Assembly: GCA_015698045.1 (NCBI GenBank)
Contig: BLAL01000215.1
Location: forward strand, 1,860,001 to 1,924,000
Direction: 5' to 3'
Source of the DNA: Rhizophagus clarus
Lineage: Eukaryota; Glomeromycota; Glomeromycetes; Glomerales; Glomeraceae
Length of the DNA: 64,000 nt
The notes beneath the pieces were generated by a model. The model was given only the letters and a program-made list of their open reading frames with translations. It was not told the DNA's origin and searched no databases. The translations under genes were made by a program, and so were the position numbers. Numbering within the stretch: position 1 is the stretch's first letter; each line of letters opens with the position of its first letter. Below, piece after piece: positions 1 through 12,962 of this stretch.

Positions 1-1652
1 GGTGGGGAAATTACTCTTATAGCTGCAGTTCGATTTTCAAGACCCCATGAAACATTTATAGGTGCCCAATAATTTTCCACTAATCTTTTATAACTGTTAA
101 CAGTTGGTGCTAATAGGGGCATAATACTTGGTAATCCGTCAATAATACCCGCCAAAAAATGTTTCATAGTATCGCTCATAAATTTAGTGTCTTTCCATTC
201 ATTTGGATTACTTGATCCATTTTCTGCAAATGGATTTTTAAATTCAACATCACTATCTTTCTTAACAAAGACATTTTCTCCAGTTTCTATGCTTTTAAGA
301 GAAAAATGCAGATGCCCTGAACATCCTGGCAAGTCAGCATGTGGTTTGGCCATAAAACATGACATAACTCCATGCCGGAGAATACCAATTTGTTTAATAC
401 CCAATTTAAACAGCGTAGCAGAATCCGCCATGTCCATCGCTGGTGAATATGCAAGCGCAGCTTCATATACACCAGGACCTATTTAATAGATTTTAATTTT
501 AAATTCAAACTTATCTGTTTATCAATAGCGTTTGTTCAAAGTCAATAACGGACCTGTTTCTGTGTGCAATCCTTCCAAATTTACATTGAATGATTTCAAC
601 TCATCAAATATATCATAAAAGAAGTTTTGATTTGAAGTTGGTCGAAGCAAAGCTAAAAAATCATAAATAAAATAAGAAAAAGAAAACTTGTATCAAGTGG
701 AAGGTATTGTTCGAATGGATTGCTTACAATAACCGAACATTCCTTGCGTAAGTGGATCTGGCGAATTATATTGTTTTGCAGCCATTGTTTCGGGAGTTTC
801 TATTGTACAGCAACAATAATTACAATATCATATCATAATTCATAATAGAATCAAAAATGAAAAAAGATGTAATGTTTTATAATCGCGTTATTACAATATT
901 GGTTGTACAGTTAGTTATACCTTTGAAACTGAAAAACTCGAATTCTGCGCCACACATCGGTTTTAATCCTGAGAGAATTCGAGTTAATATATATGTCTAA
1001 TTGTCTAATTCGTCGAAAATACTAAAAGTTTACCTAATGCTTCGTATTTTTTTAAAATATTTTTCAAAAGACTTCTTGGGCATACGTAAAGTGGTTCTTT
1101 TGTTATGGGATCATAAAAAGACAACAGAAAAAATGGAATATTATCCTCCCATGGTATACGACGATAAGTGGATATGTCGACCTTGGCAATAATATCGGCG
1201 TAGCCTAATCGAAAAAAGTTCATTCAATGTAAAAATTTAAAGCGAGAAAGCTTTTAATTAGTACCATTATCGCAGTTTGATATCTCGAGTTCTTCCGTAT
1301 ATGTCTTATCATGCATATCCCATCCGAAAATTACGCTACAAAATCCTATATGATCAAATATGTTAATTGGAATTTCATGATGAATTTACTTGAATTATAA
1401 CATCTTAAATACATGCCGAATCCATTTTCTAAAGTAGATAAGAATTTACTCTTCACAAGAATTTTTCCACGAAGAATTCCGTCAACATCCACACCTAATT
1501 TCAAGAAATTAGTAGAGTATATGATAACGTTATATTTTACTTTTATATAATAGTTTTAACTTTTTACCAGCTACTTTTACACGGTGGTCATTTTCCAAAA
1601 GTTTTTTAACCTCCTCAATATTCTGAGGAATTTTTTCGATTATGTTACTCAT
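1..1652 (-). CDS. Type I glutamine synthetase-like protein, partial (3' end beyond window)
   Basis: Exons read on the minus strand from ATG at 1650-1652 give an N-terminal helix-rich segment, then DVDGILRGK and VIFGWDM, the beta-grasp signature of type I glutamine synthetases. The catalytic barrel follows near the window edge, with GCSGHLHFSL, LAPTVNSYKRL and NRTAAIRVI. These correspond to the ATP/glutamate-binding GxxHxH-type motif and the NR(S/T)A.IR motif. At least six short GT-AG introns are needed. The family ligates ammonia to glutamate; fungal type I members (FluG or lengsin-like) are often of uncertain substrate, so the reaction is inferred. The C-terminus lies left of base 1. The gene is divergent from the alpha/beta hydrolase gene, 236 bp away. 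Confidence 0.85.
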
Positions 1653-1888
1653 TTTATGAAGAATTTAACAAGAGAAACTTTAATTGATTTTCGATAATTA
1701 TTAAATAAGGAATTTTTTATTTCTTGTGTTATAATTCCTTTTATGGAATAGGGCCCGATTAAAAAATTCTCACACTTTATCACCAAAAATTGATATTGTG
1801 AGAAGATCTTTATTTTGTGTTATACACAGGATATATAAATATGGTATCGAAAATTTAAAAATTACCAAATTCTGTCTCCGAAATTGAT
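1653..1888. promoter_or_regulatory. Divergent promoter region, GS-like gene / hydrolase gene
   Basis: 236 bp between two start codons pointing away from each other, so it must hold the promoters and 5' UTRs of both genes. It is AT-rich with a TATATAAATA stretch near 1831-1840 that could serve the plus-strand gene. No other motif is supported. Confidence 0.5.
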
Positions 1889-3620
1889 ATGGCCAATACT
1901 AGTTCTTCGGCTACAATTACAGCAGCAGCTGTTAACTTTAAAGCCACTACCAGACAACCACATATATCTTCGACTACGATTGTAGAAAGCGGTTATTGTG
2001 AAGCCGGTAAAAGTTTTGGAGCGGGTTCTTATTTTAATTCAACACACACTATAAAAATTTATTATGAAATACATGGAAATGGTCCAAATAAATTACTTTT
2101 TATCATGGGTATGTTACGATTTGAGGTTTGCATAATCATGGGAGAATTAAAATGTTTTAAAATAGTTGGATGAGCTTTTATCATTAAAACTTTATTTAGG
2201 ATTAAATAATACATCAGAAAGTTGGGATCATCAAGTAAATATTTTTTTTTTTTTTTTTTTTTTTTGAATTTAATAAAATAAAATATATAATAAATATTAA
2301 TCAACTTTGTTAGATTCACTATTTTGGAAATCATCCCGACTATCAAATATGCGTTTTTGATAATCGCGGTGTTGGTTATTCAGGTATAATCATAACCTAG
2401 ACGAAATAATGTCCTTTTTTTTGCTCAAAACATTAAATAAACATAATCATTTCACATATTAAAGACGCACCAGCAGGATTTTACAGGTAACTTTAAAGTT
2501 TAATTGGTGATATTCATTATCGTCATTTTATACTCACTTGTGTAAAAATTCTAGTACAAGTCAAATGGCGCATGATGTGATCGATTTATGTGAATATATA
2601 GGATGGACAAAAAATATCCATCTAATTGGTGTTTCGATGGGCGGTATGATTTCACAAGAATTGGTGCTAGCCAAACCGCAATTTTTTAAATCTCTTTGTC
2701 TAACTTCTACGACACCAGGAATGACATTACCTCCGGTAAGTATTGTTTTGAATTAATGATTCACGTGAGAAGCTTGGAATATTGATTGTTTTTTTATATG
2801 TAAATAGTTGTTATGTGTCACTACGTTAAGTAGATTATTATTTATTAGGAATCCACTTGATAAAATTGACATTGTTGTAAAATTGTTATTTCCAAATGTA
2901 AGAAGGCATCTTAATTTTCTTTCAACTAGTTCTGTAGAATTCATATGATATTATTTATTTAGGAATGGTTAAGAGCTCCTGCTCCTCCAGGTTCATCTCA
3001 TGCAACAAATGAAGAACATATATTAGAGGTAAATGCAACTTAGTATATTCTTACGTATATTATACTCGCTTTATATGCTAATTATGAATCATTAAATAGA
3101 CATTTCGTCAACGAATAGCAAAACGTGGAATTCAGCCTGTTAATGGTAAAATTATAATTATATCATCCCCTTAAAAAACATTATTTTTACTTGAAATTCA
3201 AAACCTTATTAGGGGCAATTGGTCAAATGGCTGCTTGTATCCGTCATTATTGTTCTCCTAGTCGTCTTCATCGTATCAAATGTTATATTTCACAGGTAAT
3301 TTTTTTTCATGATTTTTTTTTTTAATTTCTTTAACTAATATATTTAAAATTATTTTTAGATTTTGGTTATAACAGGAACTTTGGATAACTTAGTTAATCC
3401 AGCAAATAGTTATTATTTAGCAAAACAATTAAATGCAGAGTTTGAATGTTGGGAAGGTAATCTTATTATATTTATATAATTTTCTTAAATTTTTCATTTC
3501 TATAATTTTTTTTTTTTTACAGGATCTGGTCATGCATTACCAAATGAACAAGCTGAACGTTACAATAATTTATTAGATTTTCATTTCAGAAAATCTGGTT
3601 TAATTAATATAGATGGTTAG
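1889..3620 (+). CDS. Alpha/beta-hydrolase fold protein, 335 aa, 11 exons
   Basis: Exons: 1889-2108, 2200-2234, 2314-2383, 2465-2486, 2555-2735, 2808-2897, 2963-3028, 3100-3145, 3213-3295, 3360-3456, 3523-3620. They sum to 1008 nt with every GT-AG junction in phase. The product has the alpha/beta-hydrolase layout: oxyanion strand KLLFIMG, then CVFDNRGVGYS, nucleophile elbow GVSMGG (Ser143), acid in TGTLDNLV (Asp280) and GSGHALP (His307). A complete triad supports an active serine hydrolase (esterase, lipase or epoxide hydrolase-like); the substrate cannot be read from sequence. No signal peptide or membrane segment is evident. A 22-nt exon and introns of 64-91 nt typify the locus. Confidence 0.9.
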
Positions 3621-5825
3621 TTATTTGTAATATATTATAGTATATTTGTCTAAATTATTAATAAAAAAAAATAGCAGATGGAAAAGAAAAGAATTTAATA
3701 AATAGATATACCAAGTATTTATATAAGATACATAGTATAATAATTAAACAATTCCATTATATGATTTATATATCATAATTTAATTTTAAATAATTAAAAA
3801 TATCAAAATTAAAATATCTATAATTTATAAATTTTACTTTAATATTATAAAAAAATAATTTTTTAAATAAAATAATGAAATTATACTTTATAATTAATAA
3901 ACAGTAAATTTAAAATTTAATAATTAGTTTTGAATAATTTTATTTAAATATAAAAAAATGATTGATTTTAGCTAAATAATAAAATTATACTTTAATAAGC
4001 TAATAAAAAACAAATTAAACTTATTTATAAATATATTATATTTAAAAGAATTTTAAAATAATTATAAAAAAGTTTAACAGCAGATGAATGAACCGGTCAA
4101 GATTGGAAGTATTACATGTAGTATAGAAGTAATTATTATGTAGTCCTATCTATAGATACCACACAAATTATTTTAAGTAAATCCCAAATTAATTTGTACA
4201 TTTTAACAGCCATAATTCCTAAATCCCAAATGTACAAATTGCAAAATTTATATATGTAATTTGTAAATTAATTTGGATTTATCCATTTGGGCTGCCAAAA
4301 TCCCAAATTATTTTGGATTTGGGTGGCATCTATAATCTTATCTAATCTAATAAATATAGATATGATTTCAATATCATAAAAAAAATATATATATATAAAA
4401 AAGTTTAATAAATAGTTTTAATTTTAGATGGATATCTGAGCTGACCTTTGGGTATGAAATATAGTTTTTAGTATTTGTTACAAATGCTTAGCATCCTATT
4501 TTTTACATAATAAAATCCATATATTATACAATATCTTTAAACTGAAAAAACAATAAATAGCTTTAATTATTTATAATATTAATAAAATTAAATACTAAGT
4601 AATTGATTATGCAATTTAATAATATTATTTTTTTTGTAGTTATTATATTTAGTTAATTAGTAGTTTATATTAGTTACCAATATAATAGAGGGGTAATGGT
4701 AATTTTATTATTTTATAGAGTTAAGTTTTTTTACTTTTTATAAGGTTAATGGACTCAAAAGTTAGTGATTTCTCTGAATAATTAGCTTTTTAATTAGTTT
4801 TTGATCTTACTTTATTATTTACATATATCTGTATATATATTTAAGTTATCTTTGTTTTTTTAAAGTAATTGATAGTATCATAATATTAAAAATTAATTTA
4901 GTAATTATTAGAAAATTTTTTGTAATGTAAATTTATATTATTTCAAAAAATTTTAATGATAAATAAAAGTAATAATTAAAAAAAAAATTTTTTTAATATA
5001 TATTTATAATAATAAAAAAAAAAGTAAAATTATTAATAATATATTATAACTGAATATAATATGCTAATTTTATCCAAAATTGAATTTTATAACAGAAGGT
5101 AAATATTTTAATTTTATCAAATTAATCGTTAAAATTTATAATTTACAATTTGCTGGACCTTTATATAAAAAATTTAAACTTAATGTATAACTAAAAATCG
5201 GAAAAAAAAAATTAAAGTTTTTAATTACAAATATTTGTATTGCATGCATATAATAGTTAATATAGTTAATAAGAATTATAACAAATATTGTTAATTTGTA
5301 ACTCAAATTTAGCTTTTGAGGCTTATAATCCTTAAGATCTATACAAAATATAAATTTGACACGTTATAATTTGATGTAAGGAGAAAGAGAGAAACTCCGA
5401 TCGGCTCCGATCTGTCGATTTTAAATGATTAGAAATTAAAAAAAACTGCGTATATAGATTTCGTAATCAGTAATAACATCAAAATTTTTGCACTATCCCT
5501 CCCCGTATTTTAGGGCCAGCTTATGTAGGTCCATACTTATTTGTAGAGTATTCTTTGTTTGCTTTCTTGCGTATGGGATAATTTTTCAAAATCAGTAACG
5601 CCGAAACCCCTGTTTGCGTTTCAGGTTACCAAAAAAGTCTCTTATTCTTCTTCGTTGAATGAGAACGTGAAATTGTTTATATGAATTATTTGTATGCTTC
5701 TTTTTCGTCTTTTTTTTGGTGTCTATTATAGCTATTTTTTAATTCAACACTTCTTACACTTCGTTTATATTTGAAGAAACGATTTAAAATTTTTATTACA
5801 TTTTCAAGTCTTATTAGCTCAATAC
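3621..5825. other. AT-rich intergenic region without recognised gene
   Basis: About 2.2 kb of very AT-rich DNA with only short chance ORFs. It holds one small inverted-repeat element near 4152-4333. The last 450 bases, less AT-rich and with long T-runs, are probably 5' UTR and promoter of the gene at 5826. Confidence 0.6.
4152..4333. mobile_element. Small MITE-like inverted-repeat element
   Basis: The left end AGATACCACACAAAT and the reverse complement of the right end (AGATGCCACCCAAAT) match at most positions. The interior contains repeated CCCAAATTA/TAATTTGG motifs that fold back on each other. About 180 bp, no coding capacity. No convincing target duplication was found, so the exact borders are approximate. 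Confidence 0.5.
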
Positions 5826-8470
5826 ATGTCTGGTTTCAAAAACAATACGATGGTAATTTCAACAAAACACAGTTCAAAACCTGCTTCAAGTCGATCGCCG
5901 ACTACTTCTGAGCTTTTCAGCCCAGAGCGATATGCATTTTGGAATTTTTTACCTTTGTCCTATACCTCAGTCGCTTACATGTTGATCGTTGTGGCAATCT
6001 TACTCGTCTTGGCAATTGTATATAAGGTATTACTTTTACTCGTGGTTATTGTGTGATTTAGGAGACTAAGGCATATATGTATGGCGTTATACGATAAAAA
6101 TCGTTTCGATTTGATCTGATCGATCTGGTTTTTAATCAAGGTTGATTTTAAATTGATCATTCATCAAAATTATTTTAATAAAGGGTAATGGTATTTATTA
6201 AGTTGGATCATTTAGTCATTTATTTCTGAGAGAATTTTTTTTTAATTTGATTCGAGAGAGAGAGGAAGAATTTATTATTTCATATATTTTAAATATCAAA
6301 GTTACTAACAAATTTCTTCTTAAATTAGCATGTAGCTAAGCCCAGTTGGATACCTAGTTCCCAGCAGCTAAGCGAAAAATTTAGATTGTACATGGCTGGA
6401 TCCATGGTTGGCGACTTTACACGGTGGATATTCAACGATTGGGATATTTGGACAAGATCGCGTCAGGAAACAGTAGTAGTACCAAATAGGGATGAAAAGA
6501 GTAGACGGATGTCGCTTGATATGACATCTTCGTCCTCTACATCCTTATCACTACCGACACATAATGCATCGCCTAGATCATATAAAAAAACTTCTAATTC
6601 TCGATTAACATCTCACAGGCGTCCTAGCTCGCGCCAAAAAACTCAATCTCAAAATATATTTGATAATCCTTCACATATTGAACAATCTTCAACATTTGCG
6701 GAGCAAGATGAAGCAAAAACAAGCGTTACAATTCATGTTGGAGACACATTAAATGCTCGAATTGACTCATCTAGTTGTCAAGAGAGCAAAGGAGAAATCG
6801 ATAAAATTGGTAATAATAAAAAGTTAGAAGATTTTATTCATGAAAATATTAATTCTTGGACTGAATCACAACAAACTCCAACGGCGATTTCCAATAGATG
6901 TGATAAAAATAGACATCTAACCGCAGATCTTACATTTTTAGAATCTACAAATAGCGGGTCTTCTAAATTGGAAAAAAAGAATTCTTTGAAAGGGCATCGA
7001 AGGCAAAATGCTCGTAATAAAGAACAAACTGTTGGTTTAGCAGCTCAAGAAAGTGACGGAGAAATTGATAGTATTATTTCAGATGATCATTCTGATAGCT
7101 TGATTCAACAAAGCGACACAGCTGTATCTACTATACAGAAGCATATGCAAGATTCCACTCAAGAAGAGACCTTCGTTAAAACTGGACATAAAAGACGAAG
7201 GAGAAGGACAAGAGGGTCTAAAAATAATCAACAAAAGACACAGCAAAATCAGCAAACACAAAATTTAGATCAACGCTCCCCAAAACAAGAACAGCAAGTT
7301 TCTCCGCAAAAACAAGATATTTCACTACAAAGTCCTTCTAATGTACCCAAGTCACGTCATGTAAGTAAAAAAATCGATTCTAAATCGTTTCAATTTTTCT
7401 ACAGTACATTGCATGATCAAAATACTTATTTGCAACAGCACCAGTCAAATGAAATACCGAAGTCCCGTCAGTCCGTTGAAAAGTCGAAAGCAGACATTTG
7501 GGAAAGAAATTCTCAACAGCATCACGGCGAATCTCAATCATCACGCTCGGACCAAACAGTTTATTTTAACAAACGTACCGGTCAAATTTATCATTCCGCA
7601 AACTTGGACGGCACAGCTATTCCAGCAAAAGCAACGCTCCTTGAGTCAAACAGAAAAGTTACAGTTTTCCCAAGAGCGGATAATATACACTGGAAGCCAA
7701 GTGTCATAACAACACCATCTCACACTTCTGACTTCAATTCAAATATTCCAAATGTCCCCATATCGCGCTTTACCACTTATGCTGACGTGATTGCCCCTAA
7801 TAAATCTGCGGTTACTGCTGCACTTTCTCGTCCTAACACTTCGGGATTGTCCAACGGAAATAATATTACGACACCGGTCCCTGCAGCCTCTATGAACAAC
7901 ACGACAAATCACCAATGGTATTCTCCTTTTGGATCAGGTCTTTCAATTCAACTTACTCCACCAGCGTCTCCCCAGAATGTTCATCGTCAATTGCCTTCTA
8001 CATCGCCCTCCTTGTATTTTAAGCAATCTCAAGATCGTAATCGAAATGTGATTGCACCACCTCTCTCGTTATCCGCTTCAAATAATGTGTCCTCATTTTC
8101 ATCCTCTCCATCCTCTTCATTATCGATGTTCACATCGTCATCTCCTTCGCTCCCCAATTCTTTTAATCAGAATCAAAGTAATATTATTACTCCTCCTACA
8201 AATCCGTCATTCAGAGAGTCTCTTTTTGGAAGAAAATATCCTGTCCAGGATCAAGAAAAAGGTGAATTATCTGACGAGGCGGATGATTCGGAAAGTAGGA
8301 ATAAAATAACAGGAGCATCAGAATTAACCAATCAGAGGACACACAATGATGCTTTTCTTGTTAGAAAAGGCGAAGGAACAAAAAACAGCTGGCGTCGTGA
8401 ACAAGAATCTCAACAGCAATTCTCGTTGTTTGATAAGCGGTTGTCGTTCATGTATTCTTCAAATTCATAG
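5826..8470 (+). CDS. Unrecognised 780-aa single-pass membrane protein with low-complexity tail
   Basis: Two exons, 5826-6026 and 6329-8470, joined in phase 0. The first exon encodes a Ser/Thr-rich head followed by a hydrophobic segment of about 20 residues (around 44-66), a likely membrane anchor. The second exon opens with an ordered stretch, HVAKPSWIPSS through FTRWIFNDWDIW (about 68-110). The rest is Ser/Asn/Gln-rich and probably disordered, with a basic cluster KRRRRRTRG near residue 355, a segment NKRTGQIYH and a C-terminal acidic patch. I recognise no family. The layout (anchor, short folded collar, long polar tail) would fit a scaffold at a membrane, but that is inference. It converges on the phosphatase gene. 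Confidence 0.8.
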
Positions 8471-8819
8471 GTATCATGATAATGAGATTCTTCTGGAGCA
8501 TAGCTAACGGAGGGATTTATTCTTTTATTTTATATTCATAACTACATTTATTTTGATATCAACCTCCTGATTAGAATAATTAGAATGGGTTTTGCCTTTA
8601 TAATAACTAGAAGTTTGGCATTTAAAAAACGGTTGTAAAAATTATTTTAAGTAAAAAAAGCTTATCTTTGTATATTTTATTATATTTTATAGTATTCTTT
8701 GCTTTCATAATTCTTATGTTTAGTGAATTTTGTACAGTACAATTTGTAAAAAAAAGTAAAACAACATCAATCTATTCAATATTACAAACTATTTAAAATA
8801 GATAGTTGATGGTAATTAG
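8471..8819. other. Convergent 3' intergenic region
   Basis: About 350 bp between the convergent stop codons of the 780-aa gene and the phosphatase gene. AT-rich, with AATAAT and TATTTTATTATA-like stretches that probably contain both polyadenylation regions. No gene seen. Confidence 0.5.
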
Positions 8820-9503
8820 TCACACTGATGGAGTCACAACTGTAAATAATTCCTTTTCAAATTCTCGTAATTGCTTTACAAATCCCTGATTTGGCTTTAC
8901 ATTCGGTTTCTTCTCTTTAACTAAATTAAATGCTTGTTTATAATATATTTTTTGTGAATTCATCAAGTAAGCAATCACGATTGATGCAGATCGGCTTATT
9001 CCTGCTAGGCAATGAACATAGACACGACCGTTTGTTGACTTTGCGCTTTCAATAAAATTAATACATTCATGAAAGTGTTTTGAAATATTAGATGATGGAT
9101 CATCCGTAATATCTATCTTGAGATACCTGAGAGGAACAATTTCATTATCTACCACATTATCATTAATTTCATTTTCTATCGATTTGTCAATAATTTTATT
9201 ATCTACTGTTTTACCAATAACAACAATTTCCTTATCTATCACTTCATCAACATAACTTTCTTTCAAAGACTGCCCAGATTCTTTTTGTTGATCCCAAAAC
9301 TTTAATATTTTTTCTTCAGTTTCCCAGAAATTCGAACAACCAGATAAATTGATAACGTGAGTTATTTTATTGGATAAAAAATGCGGAAACCAACGAGCAG
9401 TTTTTGCGTCACCCAAATAAAGAAGTTCTGGGATAATAATAGTAGGTGTTTTACTACCTTTTGCTCCCGCTGAAGTTATATAGTCTAGTAGGTAGGAGGA
9501 CAT
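8820..9503 (-). CDS. Dual-specificity protein phosphatase, 227 aa
   Basis: Single uninterrupted exon. The P-loop VHCLAGISRS (His164, Cys165, Arg171) is the HCxxGxxR(S/T) signature of cysteine-dependent phosphatases, followed by the AYLM helix typical of the dual-specificity family. Asp134 in IDITDDPSSNI aligns with the general acid. The N-terminal PELLYLGDAKTA matches the usual DUSP entry strand. Between about residues 64 and 124 lies an insertion rich in Asp, Asn, Ile and Lys, with repeated V/I-D-N/K-E/K-I units not normally present in minimal DUSPs. It would remove phosphate from Tyr/Ser/Thr of partner proteins, possibly MAP kinases; the substrate is not shown. It lies 141 bp upstream of the stop of the EVE gene, same strand. 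Confidence 0.92.
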   Translation of the reverse strand: MSSYLLDYITSAGAKGSKTPTIIIPELLYLGDAKTARWFPHFLSNKITHVINLSGCSNFWETEEKILKFWDQQKESGQSLKESYVDEVIDKEIVVIGKTVDNKIIDKSIENEINDNVVDNEIVPLRYLKIDITDDPSSNISKHFHECINFIESAKSTNGRVYVHCLAGISRSASIVIAYLMNSQKIYYKQAFNLVKEKKPNVKPNQGFVKQLREFEKELFTVVTPSV

Positions 9504-9643
9504 TATTCTTTTTTATTTAAAAGACTGCAAGTATGGGACAAACACGACTTTTTGAATGTACATTTACTGTTTTGATTGGATGATTCACATGATGTACGAC
9601 TTTTGTTATTAACCAAATACCGTGCTACAATAATATCAATTCA

Positions 9644-10898
9644 TTATTGAATTTCTAATTCTAGAATAAAATCATAGTGTTCTTTTTTCACAGGTTGTAC
9701 TGATAAACGTCCGCGGTTCAATAATACCATATCCTTCAATTTGTCCTTGTGAGCTTGCAATTCTTTAAGTGTGATCAAACGGTTGAATTTACGAACCAAT
9801 TTAATATCAACCTATTATTAAATTATGAGTATAGATAGGATATTTATTATTAAAACTTGAAATTTATTTATTTTATTTTTCCTTTTTTTTTTTTTTTTTT
9901 TACCATAAACCATCTTGGATTATCTTTATTTGACTTTGGATCATAATATGGATGAGACTCGTCGAATGCGGTATCTATAATTAAAGAAAATTAATTATAT
10001 GTTCATAACTGTTTATTAACTTTGTCCTTAACTTACAGTCTGGATAAGCCTCTTTCACCACCTGAAAGGAAATGTATTACTATTAAATATTTTGTCTATA
10101 GTGAATACACAAATATTATGTAATTTACGTCTATTACCTCTGCTAATCCTACAAATATTGTAATCATATTAGCTGTCAGAAATTATACAAAATATTCAAA
10201 TTAAAATCAGTAGATTTCCTTTACCTGCTATTCCAGGTGTCTTGCAATTAGAATGATAAAATAGTACCTATATATTATGAGTATTTAAAATTGAATCATC
10301 TTAAATTTAATACGAGACAAAAGTTACATACTTTATCTTTAACTTTCATGTTATCCCTCATGATATTACGCGCTTCGTAATTTCTCTATAATATAAAATT
10401 TTTTAAAACTATTCAGAGAAATGATTATATATGACATTTACCACGCCGTCCCATTGAGAGATACTATCGGCAATAAATCTATTAATAAAATATTTATAAA
10501 ATAAATTTAGATAAACAAATTACTCTACTAACCCATCGGGCATATCGGCCAAATCATCTATGCTATTGAAATATAAAATTTTAGGGGAAATATATATATA
10601 TGAACAAGATACATATTCTGTTGTAAATCTGACCTAAACTTTATGTCTTTCCCCTTTACAATCCGCGAATTGGGTTCAGCTTTCATAAGCCAATATTGAA
10701 AATTTTCAACTTGTTCATTCAAACTTTCATCGGGAGAATTGGTTGTTTTCACACGTTTATCTAACATGGAACGAATCTCGTATTCTGAAGTTCGTTTTCC
10801 TTTCTATGATTTAAAAATAATTCTTAGTATCATTAAACCTAATTGTAAAGATCATTTGTGTTTACCATTTTTACGGGTTCATTTATTCCCTGTGACAT
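9644..10898 (-). CDS. EVE-domain protein, THYN1-like, 213 aa, 10 exons
   Basis: Minus-strand exons 10898-10866, 10803-10634, 10562-10533, 10478-10442, 10385-10332, 10267-10225, 10148-10138, 10061-10037, 9974-9904 and 9811-9644 total 642 nt with all phases consistent. One exon is only 11 nt. The product has a short basic head (KGKRTSEYEIRS) and then the full EVE fold: YWLMKAEPNSR, QWDGVRNYEARN, VLFYHSNCKTPGIAG, YDPKSNKDNPRW and a C-terminal LLNRGRLSVQPV. These match thymocyte nuclear protein 1 relatives, which sit in the PUA-like superfamily and are thought to bind modified bases in DNA or RNA. Cellular role is not established for fungi. The start was chosen because it reaches the in-phase exon coding KGKRTSEYE. 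Confidence 0.92.
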
Positions 10899-12000
10899 GC
10901 TTATTCAAATGCTTTTATCAACCTTTGGCGAAAATAAAATACAAATACTCAGCAACTATGATGAAACGCGTCAGATCAGCAGAATCCAACTTAAAATTAA
11001 TAAAATTTTTTTTACCTTTATATTAACAAATTGCTTAATAAATCCAAATTATCTTTTTTCTAAATAACAGATAATATATTATAAATCTTAGTAAACTTTT
11101 ATTTTAGTAAGCCTTATTCGATTTTAATATTTTTAATAATAATATAATCTTCAAATGCAATTTATTAATAAAGAATTTTTAATTATATATAATTTTTCAT
11201 AAGAAATCATATTATCTAATAAATAAAAAATCACTTTATTAATAAATTTAAATATATCTACTGCAGGTAATTTATATTTTATTTTGTATCAAAATACTGA
11301 TTTTAAATAATATTACTATATTTAGTTACTATTTAAATAATTTTAAAAAAAATATAAAAGTTTGATTTTTTAAATAAAATACTTTAAAAAAAAAATTTTT
11401 TTTATAAAATTTTTATAAATTAAAATTTCTATAATCAATATTTTTTTGTATTTTTAACTTTAATTTTTAACTAGAATTAAGATTTGCAACCTATAATAAT
11501 ATTTAACTGAATATAGTCATCCTTCTCTACAGCAAACCTTGATATAACAAAGAATATTATATAATAAATTGTTAATGTGGGACAGATATTAACATATAAA
11601 AACCCTTGATTAACTAAATTTTATTAATTATAGGCTGTATACTATTATACGAAGTAAAGTTACAAAACAGTATATATAAAAATGACCCTTTTTATAATGA
11701 ATTTTTTTATAACAAATTTTTTTTCCAGTAAAATAAAGATGACTGATATATTAATGGTTCTATGATCATTTAATAAAATGATAATTTTTTTTTAAATATA
11801 TAATATATTATATGAAGAGCACAAAATGCTTTTATAAAAATCATTTTAATAATGTCAAAATATTAAGTTGTATCATTAATTTCATTAACTTTGTATTTAT
11901 ACATCAGAATTAACTCCATCTGCATGGCACCTATCTACTATCTATATTTCATCTAGCATCCCTATAAAAATAAAAATAAGAAGTTTTTTAAAGAAAATAA
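10899..12000. other. AT-rich intergenic region
   Basis: Very AT-rich DNA with long A and T runs. The first 200 bases probably include 5' UTR and promoter of the EVE gene. No ORF with protein-like composition, no inverted repeat of note. Confidence 0.6.
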
Positions 12001-12283
12001 TAATAATGTCTCTCTTAGTCCTTCCTTACTTTAATTCCAAAAGTCCAGTTATGTTTTTCGTCTAGTAACACTACAAAAAAGAAAAAAAAATTAATAATTT
12101 AATTAATTAAAAAAACTTAACAAAAAACAACTCTTCAATCCTTTCTTACCTTAATTCCAAAAGTCTGGTCATGCTTTTTATTTGGCAATATTATAAAAAA
12201 GAAAAATAAATAAATAATTAATTAATTAAAAAAAAATGAAAACCGCCTTCCCAACCCTTTCTTACCTTAATTTTAAAAATCTG
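12001..12283 (-). repeat. Exon-like module array, type II, left part
   Basis: Three tandem units of about 115-120 bp. Read on the minus strand each has a pyrimidine tract, an acceptor (TTTTTTGTAG in the best unit), about 41 nt containing ACTGGACTTTTGGAATTAA or a variant, then a donor GTAAG followed by GAAGG/AAAGG. The middle unit has a damaged acceptor (ATAA). The third unit is cut at 12,283 by the CACTA-like element and resumes at 25,260, which shows the array existed before the insertion. Confidence 0.75.
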
Positions 12284-12500
12284 CACTGGTCAAAATCAAT
12301 TCTATCGGGTACATATTAGGGACTTATATATTGACAGCTAATCAGATAAATATTGGGTATTTTTACATATCGAGTACCTGATTTATTACACTTTAAAATA
12401 TGCCTAATTACCAAGACCCTGATATCTAAACTATTGGTCACTGATATGTTATTTAATATATATCAGGCACAGTTCTATCTTACACATATCAGGTACCCAA
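12284..12500. repeat. Left subterminal repeat block of the CACTA-like element
   Basis: Degenerate repeats built on TATCAGGTACC, ATCGGGTACAT and GATATGT follow the terminus. The same motifs in opposite orientation form the right block. In CACTA elements such subterminal repeats are transposase binding sites; that role is inferred here. Confidence 0.7.
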
Positions 12501-12825
12501 TATGTGATACAAATTTTAATACGTTAGATTTCATATTGTATAACGTATTAAGAAATTTTTTAGTTTACTTTTTTTATAAATTTTTTTTTTAGAAATTTTT
12601 AATTCGTTTAATATAGTTAAAAAATTTTATTGTTTTATTTGTTGAATGCATTATCAAGTTATAAAAATTTTATTGTTTTATTTGTTAAATGCATTATCAA
12701 ATTATAAATTTTTTGTAAAGTATTTAAAAGTATAATTATTATTGTTAATATTTTTATTTTATTACGTATTTTATATTTTATTACTATAAATTAATAAAAA
12801 AGTTAGTCATTTATAATACAAGTTT

Positions 12826-12851
12826 AAGAAAAGTTTGCTCGAACTTTTCTT
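12826..12851. repeat. Short hairpin, outlying copy
   Basis: AAGAAAAGTT and AACTTTTCTT-type arms (here with small changes) around a 6-nt loop. It matches the triple hairpin at 14,309-14,448 and lies just before the splice-module array. Confidence 0.6.
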
Positions 12852-12962
12852 AATCGTGATTATATTAGGATCAAGAGAAATAAGGGAAACTGCAATCTAA
12901 AATAAAGAAAGAAACGTTAAAACTGTTTCTTTAATATTCAAAAAATATCCCTCCCTCCCTCC

